Shown piece by piece: positions 46,592 to 58,800 of a DNA stretch of 64,000 bases. The notes beneath the pieces were generated by a model that had not been told where the DNA came from, ran no database searches, and worked only from the letters and a program-made list of their open reading frames with translations. How positions within the stretch are numbered: the first letter of the stretch is position 1; every line of letters starts with the position of its first letter. Location of the stretch: the NCBI GenBank assembly GCA_029747015.1, contig JAKOGI010000439.1:124001-188000 (forward strand). Reading direction: 5' to 3'. The stretch comes from Carnegiea gigantea. Its lineage: Eukaryota; Streptophyta; Magnoliopsida; Caryophyllales; Cactaceae. A program made the position numbers and the translations under genes.

Positions 46592-48596
46592 CTGTTTCAC
46601 TTCATTCGCATGCTTCATCTGTTACTGTGTTCAATGGTCTCAACTTTGCTGAATGGAAAGAACAGGTCAATTTACATTTAGGTATATTGGATCTTGACTT
46701 GGCTCTTTTAGATGCTAAGCCCGCTGATCTTACGGAAGCTAGCACTGATGAAGAAAAGTTGTACCATAAAGCTTAAACACGGTCTAGCAGATTAAGCCTT
46801 ATGTTCATGCGGATGACGATTGCAAACAACATCAAGACTGCTATTGACTCAACTGAAAGTGCTACAAAACATCTCGAGTTAGTGGAAGCAAGATTCCGCT
46901 CTGCCGACAAGTCACTTGCTGGTGCTCTCATGTTTGAGCTTACAACCATGAAATTCACAGAGACGGTGAGTATGCGAGCTTATATCATTGAGATGACCAA
47001 CATTGTAGCAAGGCTAAAGACCTTGGGTATGGCTATTGATGACACCTTCTTAGTGCAATTCATTCTTAACTCTCTACCTCTTAGGTATGGACCATTCCAG
47101 ATTAACTATAATAGTCTTAAAGACAAACGGAATATAAGTGACTTGTCCAGTATACTTACCTAGGAAGAAGCAGGATTAAAGAAATAAGAAGGACGTAATC
47201 ATACAGTCAACCTAGTAAGTTCAAAAGCTCTTAAGGTTAAGCCTAACAAGTTTAAGAAAAAGAAGGAACTAACTAAAGCTTCGCAGGGTGACAAAAAGGA
47301 AAAATCGGCCATGAAGTGTCGATTTTGTAATAAAGAAGGACACTTTCAAAAGGATTGCTCGAAACGTAAGGCTTGGTTTGAAAAGAAAGGTAATTATTCT
47401 GCCTTTGTATGTTTCAAGTCAAACCTAATTGAAGTTCCTAATAATACTTGGTGGCTTGATTATAGTGCTACTACTCATCTATCTAACGTGATGCAGGGAT
47501 TCCTTACGATCTAAACCATAAACCCAAGTGAGAATTTCTTATTCATGGGAAATTGAATGAAGGCTCCAATTAAGGGCCTAGGGACTTATCATTTGAAGTT
47601 AGATACCGGTCATCATTTAAACTTGTATCAAACTCTCTATGTACCTTCAGTTTCTACGAATTTGATTTCAGTTTCAAAACCTGATCTTGCTGGGTTTTAT
47701 TTTGACATTGGTGATGGATGTTTCAGTTTATTTAAGAGTAAGCAATTAGTTGGTTCTACTATTCTTACTGATCGTTCATATATATTGAAACTTGATCATG
47801 TTTTTTCTGAATCCCTTTTTACTGTTTATCACAATGTTGGAGTTCAGCGTAGTATGTAAAATGAAAATTCTGCTTTCTTGTGGCATAAACGTTTACGTCA
47901 TATATCTAAGGCGAGGTTGGAAAGATTAGTAAGAAATGAAACTCTTCCATAATTAGATTTTTTTGACCTTGATATATGTGTGGATTGCGTTAAGGGAAAG
48001 CAAACCAAACATTGCGAGAAAGGAGCGACAAGAAGTATAGAGCTTCTTGAAATTATACACCCTAACATATGTGGACCTTTTGATATTCCATCTTTTGGTG
48101 GTGAAAAATATTTTATCACCTTTATTGGTGATTTTTCCTGTTATGGTTATGCCTATTTACTGAATGAAAAATCTCAAGCAGTTGATGCTCTTGAGGTGTA
48201 TGTTAATGAGGTTGAAAGGCAATTAGATAAAAGGGTGAAAATCATTAGGACCAACAGAGGTGGTGAATATTATGGAAAATATAATGAAAATGGACAATGT
48301 CCAGGTCCATTAGCAAAGTTCCTTGAGAAACGTGGCATATGTGCATAATATACTATACCAGGAACACCATATCAGAATTGTGTTGCAGAAAGGCGTTATA
48401 GGACATTAATAGATATGGTTAGGGGTATAATCATTAACTCCTCTTTGCCTATATCATTGTGGATGCATGCTCTTAAAACTGCTGTGTATTTGCTTAACAG
48501 GCTTCCGAGTAAGGCAGTTCCCAAAACTCCTTTTGAGTTATGGACAGGTGGAAACCCCAGTTTAAGACACCTTCATGTTTGGGGTTGTTTTACAGC
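46592..48596 (+). pseudogene. Unit B Gag-integrase pseudogene, RT and RNase H deleted
   Basis: Gag (46592-47163, stop at 46774), zinc knuckle CRFCNKEGHFQKDC (about 47317-47358), protease motif WWLDYSATTHLSN, GAG-pre-integrase (47557-47980) and integrase (47980-48348 and on to '[18 protein letters not shown]', 48530-48590) can be read with interruptions. At about 48596 the integrase end joins directly to the 3' untranslated segment seen in unit A at about 44817, with a shared CAG at the join. About 2.2 kb holding RT and RNase H is missing. It could move only in trans, and its own frames are also broken. Confidence 0.9.
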
Positions 48597-48763
48597 AGTA
48601 TGTGGAGGGGAACATGCTCCATAAAATCGTGTGCAACCGCCATAACTCTCATTTTCAAATTGTTGGGTATAGGTAATATATGTGTGAACAGAGATGTTTA
48701 CTTGATATGTGCTCTTATGTATGTTGTTGAGTAGTTTTTTAATGATCAGGCCAAGTGGGAGAA

Positions 48764-49251
48764 TGTAAGTTATTTTTCTAATTTGTGGCCTAGTATTAAG
48801 AGATATGAAAGATGGTGGTTTCCTATTATTGTGCCTAATGATATTAAGTATTCTATTTTTGGGATCTCTATCTATCCAAACAAATCAAGTCTCAACAACT
48901 ACTTAATCTCAACTGTTCTTTTTGGCTTCTTGATGGACGCACCAGATTAAGAGGTTAACACTATAAATAGGTCCTCTCTCTACCAGTGAAAAACACAAAA
49001 AAAAAAGCCATCTATATCTCTGTGACTCAAGTGCGAAAAAGGGTTAAGGGGAAGAAATCGATTTATACGTCAAGGGATGCTTTGCCTATTGAAGAAATTA
49101 GAAAGGAGTGCTCTCAAGGAATCAATTGTTTCAAGTATGGCTTCCACATCATCTGCATCAGGTATAATTCATTGTAAGAATTATTTAGTCCGAGATCGTA
49201 CATATTATGTTTCGTGTTAATTTAGGTTTAAAGAATTATTTAAACCACTCA
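48764..49251 (+). repeat. Copia array LTR3 (shared by units B and C)
   Basis: 488 bp, TGTAAGTTA...CACTCA. The LTR ATG is at 49137, with the donor-like G|GTATAA at 49161/49162. A point change has created one extra upstream ATG (GGATGCTTTGCC), absent from LTR2. Confidence 0.95.
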
Positions 49252-50355
49252 TGTGGTATCAGAGCAAGAAGTTTTTCTCCGTCTAATTGGCATATGATTG
49301 ATTTTAAATTATACTCCTTTCGCTCATACATTGAATTGGTTCTCTCTAATTGAATTAACCTTTTGTATATGATGATAATGATATATTTAATTGCTTTGGA
49401 TCACATTATATTTATGAGTTCTATTTTAACGAGAACCATCATGCAACTCGTGCCCATATTCCGCTTCGATTATCAATCAATTATGCCTTAATTATGTTCT
49501 TTACAGTACCGATGTAATTAGGGTTTAGTGGCACAGAACTTTTTTGCTTTATGATTTATTATATTCGATTAGGTCAATATCCTTTCATAATTTATTGTAT
49601 TCCAAAGCATGTGATTGGTTTATTAATGGTGTAATGCTAGTAGTTATCAATTTTGTTCTCTAACAAATTGGGTACTAATTTGTTGATGTCATCCCTTATT
49701 CATTGATCATGATGAAATTAATTAAAATACTCATGCTGCTTGATTGATTATGCATGTAGTTTATAATTCTACTGCTTTCTAGCGAACATGTGATTTCGTT
49801 TCCCATGCCTCTGCATCGCTGTTTAAGTAATCATGTACTTATGCATATCCAAGATTTCTACCCATGTTGTTATGCTACAACTATTTGATCTGTAATTAAT
49901 CAACTCTAATGTTAATTTAGTGAAATTGCATCACGGTTTAATGCTCACCAAAGTGGCTAAACTATTAATGCATTTTATAATTTACAAGTCGGAAGGTCAT
50001 TCATCTACAGTTAATTTTTTTTTTTTGAAATGTCAAATTACTGAATTAACAAATTTATGGCTTCCACTTATCACCAGAATTTTAAGATTTACCCAAAGGT
50101 AAATCATCATTTAATGGTTAATGGACATAATGGAGACATATATAAAATATTAAGCTGGTCAAGTTTGCTTGTATGTCCAAAGATAGACATGTTAACTTGA
50201 TTGTATAGTCTCATAAGGTTATTGACGGCATTTACTTAAAAACTGTATATTATAATATCTACCCAAAGGAGTATTGTGGTATGCCTTAATGTTTTATCTG
50301 ACACTATCATGTGATTACATTAATTTATTAATGAGCATTTCGGTATTAATTACAG
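49252..50355 (+). other. Unit C primer site and leader
   Basis: A perfect tRNA-Met primer site TGGTATCAGAGC at 49254-49265. The leader ends AATTACAG at 50355 before gag, with ACCCAAAGG motifs near 50090 and 50262. Confidence 0.85.
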
Positions 50356-53300
50356 CTATTTCACTTCATTCGCATGCTTCATCTGTTACTGTGTTCAATG
50401 GTCTCAACTTTGCTGAAGGGAAAGAACAAGTCAATTTCCATTTAGGTGTATTGGATCTTGACTTGGCTCTTTTAGATGCCAAGCCTGCTGATCTTACGGA
50501 TGCTAGCACTGATGAAGAAAAGTTGTACCATGAGGCTTAGACATAGTCTAACAGATTAAGCCTCATGTTCATGTGGATGACGATTGCAAACAACATCAAG
50601 ACTGCTATTGACTCAGCTGAAAGTGCTAAAAAACATCTCGAGTTAGTGGAAGTAAGATTCCGTTCTGCAGACAAGTCACTTGCTGGTACTCTCATGTCTG
50701 AGCTTGCGACCATGAAATTCACCGAGACAGTGAGTATGCAAGCTCATATCATTGAGATGACCAACATTGCAGCAAGGCTAAAGACGTTGGGTATGGCTGT
50801 TGATGACTCCTTCTTAGTGCAGTTCATTCTTAACTCTCCACCTCCTAGGTATGGACCACTCCAAATTAGCTATAATTGTCTTAAAGACAAATGGAATATA
50901 AGTGAGTTATCCAGTATGCTTACTCAGGAGGAAGCAAGATTAAAGAAATAAGAAGGAGGTAATCATACAGTCAACCTAGTAAGTTCAGGAGCTCTTAAGG
51001 TTAAGTCTAACAAGTTTAAGAAAGAGAAGGAACTGACTAAAGCTTCGTAGGGTGACAAAAAGAAAAAATCGGCAATGAAGTGTCGATTTTGTAACAAAGA
51101 AGGACACTTTCAGAAGGATTGCCTGAAACGTAAGGCTTCGTTCGAAAAGAAAGGTAATTATTCTGCCTTTGTATGTTTTGAGTCAAACCTAATTGAAGTT
51201 CCTAATAATACTTGGTGGCTTGATTGTGGTGCCACCACTTATGTAGTTAACATGGTGGATGGATTCCTTACGATCCAAATCTTAAACCCAAGTGAGAATT
51301 TCTTATTCATGGGAAATCGAATGAGGGCCCCAATTAAGGGCATAGGTACTTATCGTTTGATGTTGGATACTGGTCATCATTTAGACTTGTATCAAACTCT
51401 CTATGTACCTTCGGTTTCTAGGAATTTGATTTCAGTTTCAAAACTTGATCTTGCTGGGTTTTATTTTGATGTTAGTGATGAATGTTTCAGTTTATTAAAG
51501 AATAAGCAATTAGTTGGTTCTGCTATTCTTACTGATCGTTTACATAAATTGAAACTTGGTCATGTTTTTTCTGAATCCCTTCTTACTGTTTATCACAATG
51601 TTGGAGTTAAGCGTAGTATGCAAAATGAAAAGTCAGCTTTCTTGTGGCATAAATATTTAGGTCATATATCTAAGGCGAGGTTGGAAAGATTAGTAAGAAA
51701 TGAAATTCTTCCACAATTAGATTTTTCTAACCTTGATATATGTGTGGATTGCATTAAGGGAAAGCAAATCAAACATAGTGAGAAAGGAGTGACAAGAAGT
51801 ACAGAGCTTCTTGAAATTATACACACTGACATATGTGGACCTTTTGATGTTCCATCTTTTGGTGGTGAAAAATAGTTTATCACCTTTATTGATGATCTTT
51901 CCTGTTATGCTTATGTCTATTTGCTGAATGAAAAATCTCAAGCAGTTGATGCTCTTGAGTTGTACTTCAAAGAGGTTGAAAGGCAATTAGATAAAAGGGT
52001 GAAAATCATTAGGTCTGATAGAGGTGGTGAATATTATGGAAAATATAACGAAAATGGACAATGTCCAGGCCCATTTGCAAAGTTCCTTGAGAAACGTGGT
52101 ATATGTGCACAGTATACTATGCCAGGAACACCACATCAGAATGGTGTTGCAGAAAGGCATAATAGGACATTAATGGATATTGCTAGGAGTATGATCATTA
52201 ACTCCTCTTTGCCTATCTCATTGTGGATGCATGCTTTTAAAATTGCTGTGTATTTGCTTAGCAGGGTTGCTAGTAAGGCAGTTTCCCAAACTCCTTTTGA
52301 GTTGTGGACTAGTAGAAAATCCAGTTTAAGACACCTTTATGTTTGGGGTTGTCCAGTAGAAGCACATATATATAATCCACATGAAAAGAAGTTAGATTCT
52401 CATACGATTAGTGGTTACTTTATTGGTTACCTAGATAAATCCAAAGGTTATAGGTTTTATTGCCCTAATCATAGTCCAAGAATTGTTGAAACCGGTAATG
52501 CAAAACTCATTGAGAATGGTGAAGTTAGTGAGAGTAATGAAAGGCATAATGTGCAAATTAATGAGATAAGGGAAGCTATACCCATATCTATGAATGTTCC
52601 ATTGTCTAACCTCACTTCAAGTATTGTCCCTATCGTTGAACATGATGTTCACAATAACAAACAACAATTGGGTGAGGATATGCCTCATGAGGAAACTAAT
52701 TTACCAGTACGTAATGATCAAAACGAATCATAAGAACCACCAAATTTAAGGAGATCACAAATGGAAAGAAGGTCAGCCATCCCTGATGATTATATGGTTT
52801 ATTTGCAAGAAGCAAATCTTGGCATAGGAATAAAGAATGATCCGATTTCATTTTCATAAGCCATTGAATGCAATAAGTCTGATAAATGGATCGATGCTAT
52901 GAAAGATGAACTAAAATTCATGGAACAAAATAAGGTCTGGGATCTTATTGAGTTGCCAAATGGGTGTAAACGAGTTGGATGTAAATGGGTTTCTAAAACC
53001 AAGTATGACTTAAAGGGCAATATCGAAAGGTATAAAGCAGGACTTATTACCAAAGGTTATACACAAAAGGATGGCGTTGACTATAAAGAGACCTTTTATT
53101 CGATCTCGAAGAAGGACTTATTAAGAATAATCATGGCTTTAGTAGCTCATTATGATCTTGAGTTACATCAAATGGATGTGAAAACCGCTTTTCTTAATGG
53201 TGATCTTGTGGAAGAAGTTTTTATGGATCAAACTAAAGACTTCTTGGTTGAAGGAAAGATGCATATGGTGTGTAAGCTAAAGAAATCAATATATGGACTA

Positions 53301-53987
53301 AAACAAGCTTCCCAAGAATGGCATATTAAATTCAATGGTATCGTAGCCTCTTTTGCTTTTCAAGAGATCATTGTTGATAGATGTGTATACCGAAAGGTCA
53401 GGTGAGTAAGTTTATATTTTTAGTACTATATGTTGATGACATATTACTTGTTGCTAAGGATTTGAGTATATTGCGTGAGACTAAGGATTTTCTATCTAAG
53501 AATTTTGAAATGAAAGTTGCGGGTGAGGCATCCTACGTGATAGGAATGGAAATTTTCCGTGATAGGACACAAGGATTGTTAGGATTATCTCAAAAGGCCT
53601 ATTTTGAAAGAATTCTAGAGAATTTTCGTATGGGCAAATGCTCCGCTGGAATTGTACCAATTCAAAAAGGAGATAAGTTTAGTCTCATACAATGTCCAAA
53701 GAATGATGTGGAATGCAAGGCCATGGAATCTATTCCATATGCATCTGTTGTAGGCAGCTTAATGTACTTGCAAAACTGTACAAGGCCGGATATTAGTTTT
53801 GTTGTTGGGATGCTAGGAAGATATCAGAGTAATCCCAGCATGGATCACTGGAAGGCTGTAAAGAAAGTGTTAAGGTACCTACAAGGAACAAAGGATCACA
53901 TGCTCATGTACAGGAAATGTGATCATTTGGAAGTGGTCAGGTACTCAGATTCTGATTTTGGTGGATGTCGCGATAGTAGGAAATCGA
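50356..53987 (+). pseudogene. Unit C Gag-Pol pseudogene, 5' part
   Basis: Gag (stops at 50538 and 50949), zinc knuckle CRFCNKEGHFQKDC (51081-51122), protease WWLDCGATTYVVN, then GAG-pre-integrase and integrase. The longest open parts are 266 codons (51075-51875) and 270 codons (51921-52733, with '[20 protein letters not shown]' and 'NGVAERHNRTLMD'). RT is at 52899-53600 with YVDDIL at about 53430-53447, and a frameshift near 53400. The unit is cut inside RNase H ('YSDSDFGGCRDSRKS') by the young element. Fewer stops than units A and B suggest it is the least decayed unit of the array. Confidence 0.9.
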
Positions 53988-54363
53988 TGTTGGACACGTT
54001 TTTATGTGGCCTGAGTTATCATTTATCTAATTAATTGATCATTGACCTAATAAATACCCTACGCATTTATTTGGTAATTATTTGATGGACGTAATTACCC
54101 TTATGACCTAATTAGGGTTTCCCCTTGGGTGTATATAAATAGAGGTATTAGGCAGAGATCAAGACACCAATCTTACGCCTCCTCTCTGCCTCTCTATTCT
54201 CGTGAGTCTCATCCTCACCTTAGCCATCATAACGATACACCCTAAACGGGAACTCGATCTGCGTGAGAATCATGGCCTCATCCCTAACCACGTTTACAGG
54301 ATTATTAGGTACACATGATTTAATTCCTGATTTATATCTTTTATGTTTAAGAATTGATCAACA
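53988..54363 (+). repeat. 5' LTR of element D
   Basis: TGTTGGACACG...GATCAACA. TATATAAATA lies at 54132-54141. The first ATG after it is at 54272 (Met-Ala-Ser-Ser), followed by a donor-like G|GTACAC at 54308/54309. Confidence 0.97.
54132..54141 (+). promoter_or_regulatory. TATA box of element D
   Basis: TATATAAATA in the 5' LTR, repeated in the 3' LTR at about 59882-59891. Transcription would start near 54165, giving a roughly 105-nt leader before the first ATG at 54272. Confidence 0.65.
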
Positions 54364-55812
54364 TGTGGTATCAGAGCCTTATGTTGATGAATCAATTCTT
54401 TTTATTTTCGGACATCAGCATTACTTTCTTATGCTTCGAATATCAGCAAGTATAATTTGTGATGAATTATTTGAAGTGTTCATCCTTATTTTGATGAAAT
54501 CTTCTAATTCTGGTATTTGTTTTGGAATATAATTGTGTTTCCTTAAATTGTATGGCATATCTCACTTTTGCATAATATATTCTATTTCCTTATTTATGAA
54601 TTTATTTTACCTAGAATAGCAAAACTAAGTAAGGGATATGCTAAAATACCATTGAAAAGGTTAAATCTTTTTACTTGAAAATCTCTTGCCTTATACGCCT
54701 TTTAATTAAATCAATTTCAATGGGTCCCCAAATTTTTTTGTAGCCCCGCCCGAATCGCTTTAACTTTTGCGGTTAATTAATTATTAACATTAAATTTATA
54801 AGTCATTTGACTAATCTTAAATAAAATTCATTTTATGATTAGTTAAATTGATTTATTTTGCTTGACTTGAACAATACCTTAGAGTACACTTCTGCCCAAA
54901 GGTGATGTGTAACATTTGTGAAATTTATTTCAAGCCTTATTAAGCATTGTCATTTAGTGCATATCCTTAAACAGATATTTGCATGACACTCGCCTTAAAT
55001 ACATAATATTTCACTTCTGTCCAAAGATGATGTGTTATAATTGTGTACTGCGAACTAAATATATATGTGCATTAAAATTTAAATGTTTCACTTCTGCCCA
55101 AAGGTGATGTGTTACATTCAAATTGCACATCATTATTTTATTATTCATAATACTTAAATAAGTGGTCATAACCAAAGTGAAAGCCATTTGTTTGAGTAGA
55201 ATTAAATTTAGTCTATTATTTTGGTGTTATAATAGACTATTATCACAGCTTCATTACTATATAATGGTCCTTAACTTCGCCAGCCTTAGTTCATTACCTC
55301 TTAACTTCTTCTTTAATTTTGTGTCTTATTTCTCTCATCTGAATCCATTATCAGCCCCAAATATGGGAATTGAGACCTTGAACGGTGCTAATTTTTCTTC
55401 ATGGAAAGATTCACTGATGCTAACTCTTGGCATGTTGGATTTTGATTATGCACTGAGAGAGCCTGCCCCTCCTGCCCTCACTGATAAAAGTACTGCTGAA
55501 GATAAAATAGTACATGAGAGATGGGAGAGGTGCGACAGAATGGCTCTTATGCTTATTAAAAATTCCATCAGCATAATCATCAGGGGAGCTATTCCAGATT
55601 CATCTAATGCTAAAACATATCTGGCTTCCGTGGAGGAACAATTCAAAGCAACTTCTAAGGCACATGCTAGTACTCTTATTTTGAAGATGGTGACTACAAA
55701 ATATGACGGGAATAGCGGCATTCGTGAGCACATCATGATGATGAACGACATGGCCCGCAAGCTCAAGGGATTAGACATGGAGATCAGTGAAGGTTTCTGG
55801 TGCACTTCATAA
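54272..55812 (+). CDS. Element D Gag N-terminal part, probably spliced
   Basis: The proposed first exon 54272-54308 encodes [12 protein letters not shown] plus one base. It would join after GTACAC...TTATCAG to 55355, continuing in frame as Pro-Asn-Met-Gly-Ile-Glu. Without splicing, Gag would start at ATG 55363, which has many upstream ATGs. Gag then runs through '[20 protein letters not shown]' and 'ADKIVHERW'-like helices to a premature stop at 55810-55812. One T appears missing from a T run near 55796: the '[18 protein letters not shown]' continuation lies in the next frame, starting about 55800. Gag builds the particle that packages the RNA. Confidence 0.7.
54366..54378 (+). other. tRNA-Met primer-binding site of element D
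   Basis: TGGTATCAGAGCC, a full match to the initiator tRNA-Met complement, two bases after the LTR. Confidence 0.9.
54887..55113 (+). repeat. Three leader repeats in element D
   Basis: CACTTCTG(C/T)CCAAAG(G/A)TGATGTGT(T/A)A occurs at 54887-54911, 55012-55036 and 55089-55113, all between primer site and gag. Confidence 0.9.
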
Positions 55813-58800
55813 TGACTTCTCTTCCTGCATCTTTTGAAGCTTTCAAGGTCAACTACAACACCCAGAAGGTCAAGTGGTCGATGAATGAGTTGATTGCTAT
55901 GTGCGTACAAGAAGAAGAGCGTCTGAAGCTGGACAAACCTGATGTGGCTTACCTCATGACCACTAATCCAAAGAAGAGGAAGAGAAATGTCGATAAGAAG
56001 GAAGTTTCTAAAGTCCAGAAACGTGATGCAAGTGCTTCTTCCAGCTCTAAGAACTCCAAAGGGAAGTCTTACTGCAAGTTCTGCCGCAAGGAAGGACATA
56101 GACAGAAAGACTGCCAAGACTTTAAAGAGTGGCTGACGAAGAAAGGTAATCATCTTTACATGATACTTGAGTCCTTTAATTTAAATGTTCCAACTAATAC
56201 ATGGTGGTTTGACTCTGGTTCTATGGTTCATGTAACCAACTCACTTCAGGGATTCCTTACAATCCAGAAGCTGGAAAGAAACCGAAGAACACTTAAGCTG
56301 GGGAATGGAACAGAATTAGCTGTCGAAGCCATGGGAACCTTAGAATTAATAATGAAAACTGGTTTGTGTATTAAACTTTATGATACCTTATATATTCCTG
56401 AGATTACTCGGAATTTAGTATCAGGACCAAAGTTAGACATAGACGGTTTTGATGTTTCTCATGGTCATGGCAGACTTACTATTAGTTTCAATTCTCAAGT
56501 GTTTGGTCATGGTTTTCTGGATGGTGGTCTCTATAAATTAGAACTAGATGATGATTTTTCCAAATCTTTGTTGTCATATAATATCAATCAGACACTAACA
56601 AAGAGAAAACGAAAACGAGACTTAGAAACTTCATCCATGTTGTGGCATCAACGCTTAGGCCACATTTCACGAGAACGTCTATCTAGACTCGTGAAGAATG
56701 AAGTGTTACCATCTCTCGATTTCAATGATTTTGGAACATGTGTCAAATGCCTTAAAGGTAAAATGACATCAGTGAATAAGAAAGGTGCCACAAGGAGTTC
56801 TAATTTATTAGAGCTCATTCACACTGACATTAGTGGTCCTTACTCTATCACTGGAATAACTGGACATAACTCATTTATCACTTATATTGATGATTATTCT
56901 CGTTATATGTACTTGTATCTCATTAAGGAAAAATCTGAATCACTTACAACTTTTAAAGATTATAAAACTGAAGTTGAAAAACAACTTGATCGTCAGATAA
57001 AAATTGTAAGATCAGATAGAGGAGGTGAATATTATGGTAGACATACTGATGTGGGTCAAGCTCCTGGTCCATTTTATGAGTTTTGCAAGGCCCAGGGGAT
57101 TGTAAACCAATATACCATGCCTGGTACTCCTCAACAGAACGGTGTTGCTGAGAGAAGAAATAAGACCCTAATGGACATGGTACGCAGTATGTTAGCCAAC
57201 TCAGGTTTACCTCTATTTCTCTGGACCGAGGCCTTAAAAACAGCTGTTCATATACTCAATAGGGTTCCTTCTAAAGCTGTCCCTAAAACTCCTTATGAAC
57301 TCTGGACAGGAAGGAAACCGAGTCTAAGATATATGAAAGTATGGGGTTGTCTTGCCGAAGCTAAACTTTATAATCCCTTCTTGAAGAAACTCGACATGAA
57401 AACTGTAACTTGCTACTTCATTGGTTATCCTTCTCACTCAAAAGGTTACAGATTTTATTGTCCTTCCCATGTCACTCGCATTGTAGAAACCAAAGATGCT
57501 CATTTCCTTGAAGATTTTAAGGTCAGTGGGAGCAGTGAAAACCCTTATGATGAATTGCTAGAAGTACAAGACGCGGGGGGGATAGACTTGTCGATTACTT
57601 TACCTCCAATTACTCCTTTTGTACTCAATGCCAATCCGCAGGACACTGCACCACCTCCTACTCCTAATGTACCTGGAAATGAAGACACCTCAAATGATAA
57701 CCATCAAGACAATGCCGCCAATGCTCAACCTGAAAATTTGCTCAGGAGGTCATCTAGGTCTAAAAGGCCTACTAACTTTGATGATTATGTTACCTACCTG
57801 ACTGAAGCAGAAATGGATGCTGGAAAGTTTACTGATCCTACCTCTTATAATGAAGCCATTAACAGTGATCAGTCTTCCGAATGGAGTAAAGCCATGATTG
57901 AAGAGCTTGACTCCATGAAGAAAAATGATGTTTGGGATTTGGTTGAATTACCCAACGGTGTCAAACCCGTAGGATGTAAATGGGTCTTCAAAACAAAACT
58001 GGACCCGAATGGAAACATTGAACGCTACAAAGCGAGATTGGTTGCAAAGGGCTACACTCAGAAAGAGGGAATTGACTATCAAGAGACCTTTTCTCCTGTC
58101 TCTCGAAAGGATTCCTTAAGAATTGTTATGGCCCTTGCAGCTCATTTTGATTTAGAGCTACATCAGATGGATGTCAAAACCGCTTTCCTTAATGGCGATT
58201 TGGATGAAGAAGTGTTCATGAAACAACCCGAAGGATTCAAATCTGAAGGTCAAGAGCACTCAGTCTGTAAGCTAAAAAAATCCATATACGGGTTGAAGCA
58301 GGCATCACGTCAATGGTACCTAAAGTTGCATCAAGTCTTGAAGTCAGAAGGTTTCATAAAGAATCAAGTGGATCAATGCGCCTACCTCAAGATGAGTGGG
58401 AGCAACTTTACTATACTTGTCCTTTACGTAGATGACATTCTATTGGCAAGTAATAGTTTAGACATGTTGCATGAGTCCAAGCGCTTACTCTCGCGTAATT
58501 TTGACATGAAAGATCTCGGGGAGGCTTCTTATGTTATTGGCATCGAAATACACCGAGATAGAGTCAATGGTATTTTGGGATTATCTCAAAAGGCTTACAT
58601 TGAGCGTGTCCTTACACGTTATAACATGCAACATTGCTCTCCTTCTGTGGCTCCAGTAGTTAAGGGAGATGTTTTCGGTTTATTTCAATGTCCGAAAACA
58701 GAGGTTGAAAAAGAACAGATGAGAATGATACCTTATGCGTCAGTAGTAGGAAGCCTTATGTATGCACAAGTCTGTACTCGTCCAGATATCGCTTACATTG

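Noticed and set aside
49252..49270. TGGTATCAGAGC stretches as tRNA gene remnants
   Set aside because: They are primer-binding sites directly after LTRs, with no cloverleaf around them.
54263..54532. 89-codon frame starting at the LTR of element D as a stand-alone gene
   Set aside because: Only its first part (from the ATG at 54272) is conserved. The rest runs through the primer site, so it is better read as the first exon of gag.
55446..56153. 235-codon minus-strand frame opposite element D gag
   Set aside because: Antisense to a well-supported gag with zinc knuckle; no domain on the minus strand.
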